A stretch of 64,000 bases of DNA, from positions 62,001 to 126,000 of the forward strand of contig KQ964254.1 in assembly GCA_001566295.1 (NCBI GenBank). Reading direction: 5' to 3'. The DNA is from Microdochium bolleyi. Taxonomy: Eukaryota; Ascomycota; Sordariomycetes; Xylariales; Microdochiaceae. Shown piece by piece: positions 31,840-41,636 of the stretch; the stretch's first letter is position 1, and each line of letters opens with the position of its first letter. The position numbers were made by a program, and so were the translations under genes. A model generated the notes under the pieces. The model was not told the DNA's origin and ran no database searches. It saw only the letters and a program-made list of their open reading frames with translations.

Positions 31840-34800
31840 GCTCTCGATGTGGTCCCAATTGGCTCGAGTGGGTGCGTGGAGATGCTGCTCGTGGGCCCAG
31901 GCTCGAGCACGACGTCAGTGTCCGTGCGGGCGGGAGAGCCTCGTAAAGTGAGCAATGCGGAGCAGGAATGTTGGACAGCAAGGAGGGAGAGCTGCGGCCT
32001 AGTGTCTCGCCGAATCCGATATGGACGAAAAAGGAACAAGGCGATGTTGTCGTTGTTGTTGTTGTTGATGAGGAGGACGGGAAGGAGGCCGCTGGACCTG
32101 GCGACAATCAAGTGATGGCTGGGCCAGTCAGCTCACCATTGATCCCGGCCGCAGAATGCGGGGAAGATCAGCTAGGGGGGCGCTGTGTGGGCGTGCTAGC
32201 TCGCAGCAAGCTCCAGAGGGGGGCAAACCCAAGACAGACGGCAGCAGGGATGCCGCAGGGCTTGGGAGGGTTGAAGGCACGTCGAGACTTGAGTCGAAGC
32301 AGAGAGAAGGGGCGAGGGGAATTGAGAGAATTGAGAAAACCGGGCAGAGTTGCGAAACCGAGACAGCAGCCAATATCGAGTGGAATGGAAGCGCCTGTTG
32401 GCTCCCAGGATCAGAAAGTGGCGGGCCGAGAGGGTGGAGTTGAGTTGCGAGGACCGGAGCTGAGCGGAGGCAGTGGCCCTGGAATGGGTGAGGGGATCTC
32501 GAGGATGTCGAGGACGAGGATGAGGATGATGGCGAGGACGGGGACGGCGTCGCAAGAAGCTGCTTTGCTTGCGATGAACTACTGTCCAGACATTGATGGA
32601 CGGAGTGAGGAGGCAGCAATGTCGCCAGGCATGGGAGAACGGCTGCAGCGGGAAGGATATCAGCAGTCGCAGCTTATCACGGCGGTGCTGGCCCAGACTG
32701 CTGCCAAGGGCTGCTCGCTGCAGGCGTTGATAAGACAACTGCACCACCATGCAGGCGTCCCCACCTGCGGCGTCGCGGGGATGCCACACCCCGACCTAGC
32801 GCGCCCCTCAGTCATGCCCATCACACCTTGCCTCGTCCTGCCTCGCCATGCCTGCCTCGCCGTGTCTCGTCAGCCGCCGTCGGCATCAACACAAAACACG
32901 TCGGGGGGCCCGTCCCAGACGACAAGCGAACATCATAGGTGATACACGGCCCTGCGCAGTACACCCAGCACGAGCCTCAATCAAGCTTCAATCACGGTCT
33001 GTCTTCATCCCGGCCATGCCGCCGCCTCCACGAGCCTGCGCGACTGTGCTCTGCGACATCTTTACTTTTTCCCTGCCCTAGGGAAACTATAGTGAAATGA
33101 CACAGGCGCGGCACCGTCGCTTGCTCCCGCCTTCAAGTTGTCGCTACCCCGGGGCCATGGCAAGCAAGGCTTGCTCGTCGTCTGCGCATAAATGTCGACA
33201 ATCTTCAATCACATCGCATCGAGGGAAACGCTCTGACGCAGCACCTCATAGGTTGCAGTCTCGAGCGGTGCCAGTCGGAGCTGCAGCATGCTGGAACGCC
33301 CTGCCAATCGTTGCGTCGCCACTCCACCACCCCAGCTGCACGTGCCAGGGATGTGTCTGACGCCGAGCGACCTCTTCCTAGCTCCCTGCTGCATCTGAGA
33401 GCGCAATGTGCAAACCTGCGATGCCCAGCATCCGGCTGCCCCCTTGAACGATGGGACCCTGCACACCATCACAGACCCCTCCCGCCGCGGCCGTGCCTCC
33501 CTTGCCCCATGGCTAGTTAGAGTTTGGGCGAACCAAACTCACCGAGCCGTCCGGAATGGAGGCAGCCCTGACGACGGTTTGCTGGAGTCGCAACGGCAGG
33601 GAACCATGTCGCCATGGCGGCAGTCTATACTAGAGTCTAGTGTGTTGCAGCCACAGGCCAAGAGCAATCGAGTTCCAATGTCAAGAGGATGCAAGCCTAC
33701 TTAGTTTGGTTTGATGTCGCGTGCCAGAAACCCCCCCTGCAAACTCCAGAGATTCGCAGCCATTGTGCGCCCAGCCATGCCACGCTCCTCACTGAGTGAC
33801 AGGTCCGATCTGATACACGCGCTCCTGATTGTCTCGTCGAGTGAAAACCCTCAGTCGCATCCTCCATGATTCTGTACTCCGTACTCGCGCGTAACCCCCG
33901 AACCAAGTGCCGGACGATCGGCGTGGAGATCCGAGACTGCAGGGGTTTACAATTTGGAGATTGCCGCCCGCACAACTTGCAACGTCAACAGCTTCGTGGC
34001 CCTGGTGCTTCTCGACTGAATATCTAGTACGAAGTGCAGAGAGAACCTGGGCTAGTGGCCACATACAACATTGATCACGCAGCAGACGACGGCACACGGC
34101 GAAACGGGCAGCCTGCGACAGGACAAGTCAATTTGACTTGTGCATGAGGGCCGCGACGACGCCACGCGGTTGGTAGATTCGGAGTCGAAGCATATCAAGA
34201 GCTGTGAGACGGCGGGTGCTGACGCAGGAATGCAACTGTCTTACTCTAGGCGGATTGCCTTTGTGCCACGCCGCCCTTGAGAGTCAAGACGTGGGGGGTT
34301 CTGTTCTGTCCGAAGTGAGAGGAGCCCCACCATGCTGTCGTTATTCTCCGTGCAGGCACCCGACGGCGGGTGCCGGCTCGACTTGCTCCACGCATCTGCA
34401 GCCTTGTACGCCCTGGCTCTACATAGCTACAATCTGTCGACGCCTGGCGATGAAGTGCTGCTGCAGTATACATGCGCCGATATTTGATGACGATAGCTGG
34501 CATATGGCTGTCTGGGACTGGGCCCAACTGGTGAAGAGTCCTGCAGACGCACCCGGGTCGTGCACGCTCAACGACGTCTTCTCGGACTCCAGTGGTCAGG
34601 TCAGGCTGAGGAGGCAGCAGACGCTGGATTAGCTTGTTTAGGACGTGTAATGCATGCTTTTGTCTTAATTCATACCTATTCCCGTGTGCCGGGTCCTGTC
34701 AAGTCATTCTGGCTCGTTAGCAACCAGAGCAGGCAGGGCCTGATGCAGAACGGGTTTGCCATGTCTGGAGGATGCAGTGTGCAAGGATGCCCAGGTGCTG

Positions 34801-35384
34801 CTGGTGGGTCGCCCTGTCAAGTGCCAGAGGTGAGGCTCGTGCCTCGGAGCATGACGCCGAGGGGCCCGGCCGTGAAGCTTGTGCTGTCGACGCGCGCTAG
34901 CCTCGCTGACGTAGCTGCATCTTGCATAACCCGTCTGCCTGGGCTAGCCTCACAGCTTCATCCCTTCACTCGCGACAACCGGCCACCTTGCACTTGCATC
35001 CAAACGCACAACCTGTCGACAACAAGACTGTACCACATCTCGGCGAGCCCACCCCCCCAAAAAAAAAGCCATGATATAACGGCAGTACTCTTACCACTCG
35101 CGACTGGCGGAGAGGAAAAAACGTTCAGGAGCCGCCTCGGTACCACGCACGATCGCCTGCGCAAGTCGGTGGTCCACTACGTCCCGGCAGCACAGAGACG
35201 ACTCCCGAACCAGCAGCATGTCTGTGTGACCAACGATTCTTTGTTGCGACTTGTGGCCCACGACTGAGCGTCTACTGCGGCCGAAACACGAGCTCCGAGC
35301 ATCCTCCGGACGCGGACGCATCCGCCGCTCCCAACCAAACACCCCTTCGACTGCCTAGTTTCGCAAAAGCTCCCAATCGCCGCG
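31840..35384. other. Long divergent spacer, nothing supported
   Basis: 3.5 kb between pps1 (-) and the DDHD phospholipase (+), the longest spacer in the window. A 324-codon plus frame (31968-32942), a 235-codon frame (34560-35267) and a Cys-rich 142-codon frame (34204-34632) lack motifs and have uneven composition. A short TTG repeat lies at about 32044-32067. Long 5' leaders, a regulatory region or an unrecognised non-coding RNA are possible. Confidence 0.45.
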
Positions 35385-38300
35385 ATGGCACCTCCGAGAT
35401 CCTATGGCGATGCTCCCAGGCCACATACCTACGCCTCCGGGTGTCGCCTTGCGCCTCTTAAGTACCCCTTCACCGCCTCCGAGCTCGACGACATACCGCC
35501 GGTCAAGGCGCAGTTCTTCTACACCTCCCTCGTCCCAATCGACGACCCCCTGTCGACCTCCACGATTGCCGCGAGCACCGAAGCAAACGCCACAAAGGGG
35601 ACCACGCAGCCCTTCTCCGAGGGTGATAATAATGAGCTCGAGAGGGCATGGCTTAGCCTGTCGACGGGTGAGTACCGGCGGAACCACAGCTTTGCGCAGC
35701 GTGACCGGAGCCCGAGCCCGTCTCTCGGCAAGGCCAACGCCGCGAGGCTGGAGGCCATCGTCCGGGAGCTTGCGCTCAAGCACGTCGAGCTCCACGCGAC
35801 GGAGAGGCCCCCGCAAGACTTCATGGACGCGGGCTTCGACACTGCGGTCGATCAGGACGAAGGCGAGGGCCGCTGCTGTGCGGAACTTGTGGTCGATGTA
35901 GGCATAGCGCTGCGGACGTCCTTCTGTGCACTCGCGAGGAGGCGGCAGCCAGGTCTCGACAGGGACCAGGTCGCTCTAAAAGTGATGGACGAGATCAAGA
36001 AGCTAGGAGAGAGCTTCCTCGACCCGGACCGCCGGCGTGACTCCAGTGTGGCGTCTGTCAGACTAGTCGGGGCCATCAATGTCAAATCTGGTGCCATGGA
36101 AGGGCAATCAAGCAGCCGCCCATCGAGCAGGAGAGATTCACGGTCGATGCCACAGGGAGTGCCGGGTACTCAAGTTTTACCGATAGATACTAGTGTCGCT
36201 CGATCATCACTAGCTAGAACATCAGCAGCAGACGATGGACTGACAGGCATGCCATTCGTGCGAGTCGGAACGCCCGAGTCAAACACATTTTCACCGGTTT
36301 CGTCTCTCCCCAAGGCGACAGGGGCACTGTTCGGAGACAAGCCAAACGAAGACCAGCTGAGGAGGGGACGTCAGCGAAGCAACACTGCACAAAAGCCCAT
36401 GGCATCACGAGAAGCATCCCGAAGACTGCGGGCAGCATCCACGACTGCTGAGCAGAAAGCGGCCAGTCCTACGGCAAACGTACCTGTAGGAGTGTCGAGG
36501 TTGCACGAGGTCTCGTTGCCAGCGTTGCAGATGAAGCCCATCTATTGGTCGCCCGTGAACGATATCTCGACCGTTCTCCGGGCCACGTGGTTCTACAGGT
36601 ATGTAGTTATGCATTAGACGATAAGATCTTGATGAATTTATGCTGACTTCTGGCCAGAGATGACATGAGACCGGTTGACCCTGCTGTGGCGAACCAGCTC
36701 GAGGCAGGGTACCGAGAGCTCAAACCTCACGCTCAGACATGGAAGGACGAGCTCCGGTCAGCAATCGACGTTGGCCCGGCCGGCGAGGAGAAGGTGTCGC
36801 ATCCACTATGGCCTCCGATCCCGAAAGCGGCCAGCAAGAAGCCGAGCAAAGTCCCCGAGGCCTTGATCTCGCACGACCCCTTCTGTGCCGGGCGTTGCTT
36901 TCGAGGTGAGGCTGCCGCAGAAGGCACTCGTCTCGAGAATGCGCACGAGGACTCAGCAGCAACAACTTCCACCACTCGCAAGTTTGACCACTACCATGTC
37001 ATATACAAGGACGAGACCACTGCCTATCTTCTGAAGCCCAGCCTTAGACCTTCAGCGTACTACGGGAGGCGGCCAGTTGCCAAGATCATGAAAGGGTTCC
37101 CGCTTGGCGTCGCAGTTGTGCGTGGGTTTGATGCCGAGGTGTGGGCGAAGAAACACCAGAAAAAATCCAAACAGCAAGCAGCAGCATCGCCCAATGTCTT
37201 CTCGATCAGCCAGTCGCTTCGAGAGACGAGGCTGGAAGGCTGCCAAGCGTGCAGGGCAGCAGATGAGCGCGGGCAGATCACGGACCTCGTCCTCGTGGCT
37301 CACGGTATCGGACAGAAACTGGCGGAGAGGGTCGAGACATACCATTTCACGCACGCAATCAACGCGTTCCGCCGGGCCATCAACATTGAGCTTGGCAACG
37401 AGGAGATCAAGAGCGTGCTGCGAGACGGGCAGAACGGCATCATGGTGCTGCCCGTCAACTGGCGGCAGAACTTGTCCTTTGAGGACGGCGGACCGATGAC
37501 GGCAGACACAAAGGACGCCTATGCTCCCGAGAGCTTTGGGCTCAAGGACATTGAACCCAAGACAATACCTGCAGTGCGCAGCATGATCTCCGATGTCATG
37601 TTTGACGTCCCGTTCTACATGTCGCACCACAAGCCGAAGATGGTTGCCGCGTTGGTCAACGAGGCGAACCGGGTGTACCGTCTGTGGTGCCGCAATAACC
37701 CGGGCTTCGCGAGGAACGGCCGTGTGCACATCATTGCTCACTCCCTGGGCAGTGTCATGACTCTGGAGGTGCTCTCGCGACAGCCAACGTCGATCTCGAT
37801 ATTGGACCTCGACAAAGCACCCGAGGAGAAGCACTTCGAGTTCGACACCAAGAACCTCTTCTTCCTCGGCAGCCCAAGCGCGTTCTTCCTGCTGCTGGAG
37901 CGCGGGGCTCTCATGCCACGCAGGAACCGCCGGAAGCCCGGTGTCAACCCTGCCGACACCCAGCCGGATGAGATTGTCGGCGAGGCCGGGGCGTTCGGCT
38001 GCATTGCAGTCGACAACATCTACAACGTCCTGGCGCGGGAGGATGCTGTGGCGTACCTACTCAATGGCACCATCGACCCAGGGTACGCGGCCAGTCTAAA
38101 GACCGCGTACGTTCCAAGCGCGACGACCGGATTCTTCCAGTCCGTCGGGAATGCGATGTGGAGCATCGTGCCTGGCTTTGGATCCTCCTCCAGCAACAAT
38201 AAAAAAACGGCCAACAACGATAACAACAACAAGACAGACCCCGATGACCCTTACGCAAGGGAGGAGGATCAGCGCCCACCTCCCCTGCGGCTGCCCTCGC

Positions 38301-38575
38301 AGCTCGAGCTCGAGGTGCACGACTTCTCCCGCGAGGAGATGGCGGAGCAGAAAGCCTACCTGCTCAACGACAACGGGCAGGTCGACTACTTCCTGCGCTC
38401 GACGGGGGGTCTGCCGCTCGAGATACAGTACCTCAACATGCTCAGCGCGCACTCGAGCTACTGGTACAACACGGACCTGATCCGGATGCTGTGCATGGAG
38501 ATTGGGCGCAAGCCGGGCAGGCGGAACACGCTGCCGGCCATGAGGGCCGTCAAGAGCGCCAAGAGGGTGGTGTGA
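35385..38575 (+). CDS. DDHD-domain phospholipase (Ddl1-like)
   Basis: Two exons: 35385-36598 and 36658-38575. The intron is 59 bp (CAG/GTATGT ... GGCCAG); the phases fit across TWFYR/DDMRP, and the product has 1043 residues. The family line is clear: PVKAQFFYT near the N-terminus, IYWSPVNDISTVLRATWFYR around the intron, and LVLVAHGIGQKLAERVETYH. The lipase nucleophile motif IIAHSLGSVMTLEVL is at about residue 765. The C-terminal DDHD domain includes FFLGSPSAFFLLL and ends with VDYFLRSTGGLPLEIQYLNM then HSSYWYNTDL, which carries the conserved His and Asp. Relatives are phospholipases A1 on phosphatidic acid, cardiolipin and other phospholipids; yeast Ddl1 is mitochondrial. A Ser-rich insert (about residues 220-390) and an Asn/Lys-rich loop (38195-38240) explain the large size. 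Localisation cannot be read from the sequence. Confidence 0.88.
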
Positions 38576-39171
38576 GCGTAGCGTATGGATGGATGATGGC
38601 GGGTTTTTTGGGAGGGGTTTTTTTTTTTCGAGTGTGTTGTTCATGTTATGCATCAGTCGTCGATAGATGATGCCGCATTACAGTACTGGGAAGAGGGGAC
38701 CGAGATTATGAGGAAGAGAGAAGCGACTAATAGATACCCCCTTGTGCGAGAGGAGAATCATTGTACAGCTTTCGGATAGAGAAACATGCAAGAACTGATA
38801 GACTGACTGCTGTCTTATGTCTTTCCAAGCCTGCACTACTTGGCACTGTCGACTGTTAGACTTGAGAATGCAGAATAGTCCCCGATGTTGATTGTTCGTC
38901 TTAGCGTGATAATGTATATTGTTTATAAGGGGGTTTATCATACTTCTACATCTGTGCATCAGTCTACATCTCAACTCTAGCCCGTTCCCAATCAAGACGA
39001 CTAGGAGGAGACTCGTGAAAAATGGACAAAAAGTGTCTACAGGGAAATTCGTCTAGACAATAGTGTACAAGGTCTCGGGGAAACTCCAGCAAAAATGTGA
39101 GTCATGGCAGGAGAATCGGATGGCAAAGCAAGCCGAAGAGAAAAAGGAAAAAAAGACAGAGAGAAATAAAT
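38576..39171. other. Convergent intergenic region
   Basis: 3' flanks of the phospholipase (+) and flavohemoglobin (-) genes. The sequence is AT-richer than the genes, with poly-T (38621-38629) and A-rich tracts (39139-39154). No gene is seen. Confidence 0.5.
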
Positions 39172-40659
39172 CTAGTTGCCCGTCCCAAACACCTCCCTGA
39201 ACACGCGCGCCTCGTCGACGCCCTTCTCCTCGACGAGATACGCCCGCGCGGCGTCCATGAAGCCCAGCGGCCCGCAGATGTAGTACTCTGCCGCCGCCGT
39301 GGGCTGGTCGAGGTATAGGCCGCCGCGGCCCTGGGGGATTTTGGCGAGGTCGATGCGGCCGGTGTAGTTGTGCTGGCGGGATGCCGCCGCCTCCGCCTCG
39401 GAGGAAGAAGAGGAGGAGCTGTCGTCGGGGATGGTGAGGAACAGATGGGAGCTGATCTCGCGCTGCTCGCCCTCTGCCGTGGTCGTGGTCGCCGCCGAGG
39501 CCAAGGTCTGCGCGACGTGCTCGTGGAACGCGCGCGCCGAGGCGCTGTGGGCGCCGTGGATCCAGGTCACCGGCCGCCTCTGGAGCGCCTTCTGCTGCTG
39601 CAGTGCGTCGCCGCCGGTGCTGCCGAGCACGGCGGTGTCGAGGATCGAGACCATGGGCGTCACGCCGACGCCCGCGGAGATGAGCACGAGCGGCTTCACG
39701 GCCTCGGCGGTGGTGGTGCCCGTCGTGGTCGGGTGGAACTCGCCCATCGGGTACGTCAGCTCGACGATGTCGCCCTCGCGGTATTTGTCGTGCAGGATGT
39801 TGGAGACGAGCCCGCCCGGGTGCAGGGGCTCCTGGTCCTGCTCCTGCGCGGCCCCGCGCTCGCGCTTCACCGAGATGCGGTAGTGCGCCTTGCCGGGCGC
39901 GTCGCTGAGCGAGTACTGCCGCGGCTGCAGGACGCCGCCGAGCTCGGGGACGGGGATGCGCAGGCTGATGTACTGGCCCGGCTTGAAGGCGGGCAGAGGC
40001 GGCTGGGTCTCACTGTCGGCACCGCCGTCCTGGGGGGCCGGGACCAGGTAGAAGCTCGCGATGCCGGCGTCGCCCGACTCGTCGACGCGGCGCTGGATCT
40101 TGAACGGCCGCCAGCCCCCTTCGGCAGGCCACACGCGGTGGCCCTCGGGGTCGGTGCGGTCCTGGTTGGCCCGGTACAGGTCGGCCTCGAGGCTGATGAA
40201 GATGTCGGCGAGCACGGCGTATGCGGCGATCCAGGCGTCGGCGACGGCGGCGGTGACGACGTCCGGGCCGAGCACGTGCGCGACGGCGGCGATGAGGTAC
40301 TCGCCGACGATGGCGTACTGGTCCGGCTGGACCTGCAGGGAGACGTGCTTGTGGGCGACACGGCGGATGCCGGCCTCGAGGACCGCGAGGTTGTCGACGT
40401 GCGAGGCGAAAGCGAAGACGAGCCCCGCGAGGGCGCGTGGCTGGTCGCCGGTGGCCTGGTTGGCGCGGTTGAAGATGTTGTGCAGGGCCGGGTGGGCATC
40501 GAGCATGGTGCTGTAGAAGTGCGAGGTGATGGTGACGCCGTGCTCCTTGAGGATCGGGGCTGTCGACTTGACGATGGCGATCTGCTCCGGGGTCATGGAG
40601 GGTTTGGCCTTCTGGGAGGCGGCGTCGCCCTGCTGCGGTGGTATTGACTGGACGGCCAT
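39172..40659 (-). CDS. Flavohemoglobin, nitric oxide dioxygenase
   Basis: Intronless, 495 residues, against about 400-440 usual for the family. The globin domain includes TSHFYSTMLDAHP with the distal Tyr, ASHVDNLAVLEAG, and the proximal haem His in HKHVSLQVQPDQYAIVGEYL (about residues 100-120). The reductase part has the FAD motif RQYSLSD, the NAD(P)-binding GVGVTPMVSILDTAV, and near the C-terminus YYICGPLGFMDAARAYL and VFREVFGTG. The enzyme turns nitric oxide and O2 into nitrate in the cytosol, using FAD and NAD(P)H. Ser-, Thr- and Gln-rich inserts (DSSSSSSSEAEAAAS, ATTTTAEGEQ) account for the extra length. Third codon positions are almost all G or C, more so than in neighbouring genes. A TATA-like box lies about 115 bases upstream. 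Fungal flavohemoglobins are thought to descend from bacterial genes by transfer. Confidence 0.95.
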   Translation of the reverse strand: MAVQSIPPQQGDAASQKAKPSMTPEQIAIVKSTAPILKEHGVTITSHFYSTMLDAHPALHNIFNRANQATGDQPRALAGLVFAFASHVDNLAVLEAGIRRVAHKHVSLQVQPDQYAIVGEYLIAAVAHVLGPDVVTAAVADAWIAAYAVLADIFISLEADLYRANQDRTDPEGHRVWPAEGGWRPFKIQRRVDESGDAGIASFYLVPAPQDGGADSETQPPLPAFKPGQYISLRIPVPELGGVLQPRQYSLSDAPGKAHYRISVKRERGAAQEQDQEPLHPGGLVSNILHDKYREGDIVELTYPMGEFHPTTTGTTTAEAVKPLVLISAGVGVTPMVSILDTAVLGSTGGDALQQQKALQRRPVTWIHGAHSASARAFHEHVAQTLASAATTTTAEGEQREISSHLFLTIPDDSSSSSSSEAEAAASRQHNYTGRIDLAKIPQGRGGLYLDQPTAAAEYYICGPLGFMDAARAYLVEEKGVDEARVFREVFGTGN

Positions 40660-41636
40660 GGTGTGTGTGCGGTGTTTTGCTGTGCTGCGGGTTATCTGGT
40701 TGTGTTGGTGATACTGTGTGGTGGTGATGGGGTGTCTTTGGGCGAGACGTCATCATGAGGGCAGGTCATGCAGCATTTATAGCTGTGACAAGATGATGAT
40801 GTCCCGGTCACCCGAGATGGCCCCGTTTTCGTGGGCCATGCTGGGCGGCCGTGATGACGAGCGAGATGCCCGACATGTTGTGACACGGCGGGCTTCACGG
40901 GGGCATCCCAGGCGTGTGCGAGTGCGATGACCAAGTGGCGGAAAGCAGCATCTCAGCATCTCCGGAGAGGGCGCTGGCGATGCGGCAGGGCGGCGGAGAA
41001 GCAGGCGACGCGGCCGGTCGGGCACGGGGAGAGGTTCGGGACGAGCATCGTACGATGCAACGCCGTGCGGGTGGGACGGTGTCTTGGTCGCGGGAGAAGT
41101 GGCCATGCGGCTGACAATGGGGCCGCTGGCGAGTGGGCAAGGCGAGGACGGCACGGGACGGAGGGGCCACGGAGGAGGAAGGAGCTTGAGACGCCCAGCA
41201 GCTGCAGCATCTCCGCGGCGTCGGGCGTTGCCGCGTGCCGCACACAGGCGCGTGGGCCCACTTGTCCCCGGCCGAAGCCGAGGGCTCCGCTTTGCGCCGG
41301 AGACCCGAAGCTGCGAGAGGCCAGTCAGCAACCATGCATTACCCAGGAGGCTGCTGCTCTTAGCCGCAGGTGCCTGACTCATCCACTCGTGCTACATAAC
41401 TACAGCACTGGGCGAGTCTCGACCGTGGATTCCTGTGCGGAGTTTCTATGTCCCTGGCCTGATCTGCCGGTCGGCCAGCGGGGTCTAGGCGATTTCAGGC
41501 ATGGCCCCATGGGCCCTGGCCCGATGTGCCGGCGGCCTGCACAAGATGATGGAATGTCGGCGGTTCTGTCAAGGCACCATGGACACTGACTGGCCTATGT
41601 TTCCCAAGCTGTGATATCTAACAATAGCTCCATCAC
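40660..41636. other. Intergenic, flavohemoglobin promoter side
   Basis: About 1 kb between two minus-strand genes. The left part holds the flavohemoglobin core promoter. The frames seen on both strands overlap each other and carry no motif. Confidence 0.5.
40775..40781 (-). promoter_or_regulatory. TATA-box candidate for flavohemoglobin
   Basis: TATAAAT on the minus strand, about 115 bases upstream of the ATG at 40659. Strong, inducible fungal genes often have such a box; nitric-oxide induction is plausible but not visible here. Confidence 0.4.

Noticed and set aside
31968..32942. 324-codon plus frame in the long spacer
   Set aside because: Gly/Arg/Ser-rich low-information product with a Val run from a TTG repeat; no motif and no splice partner.
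34246..34320. Possible tRNA on the minus strand (frame ending GGVAQRQSA resembles a read-through tRNA gene)
   Set aside because: No consistent D-stem, anticodon stem or T-loop GTTCRA could be folded by hand.
39370..40647. 425-codon plus-strand frame opposite the flavohemoglobin
   Set aside because: Antisense shadow of a very GC3-rich gene; its product has no motif, while the minus strand has every flavohemoglobin signature.
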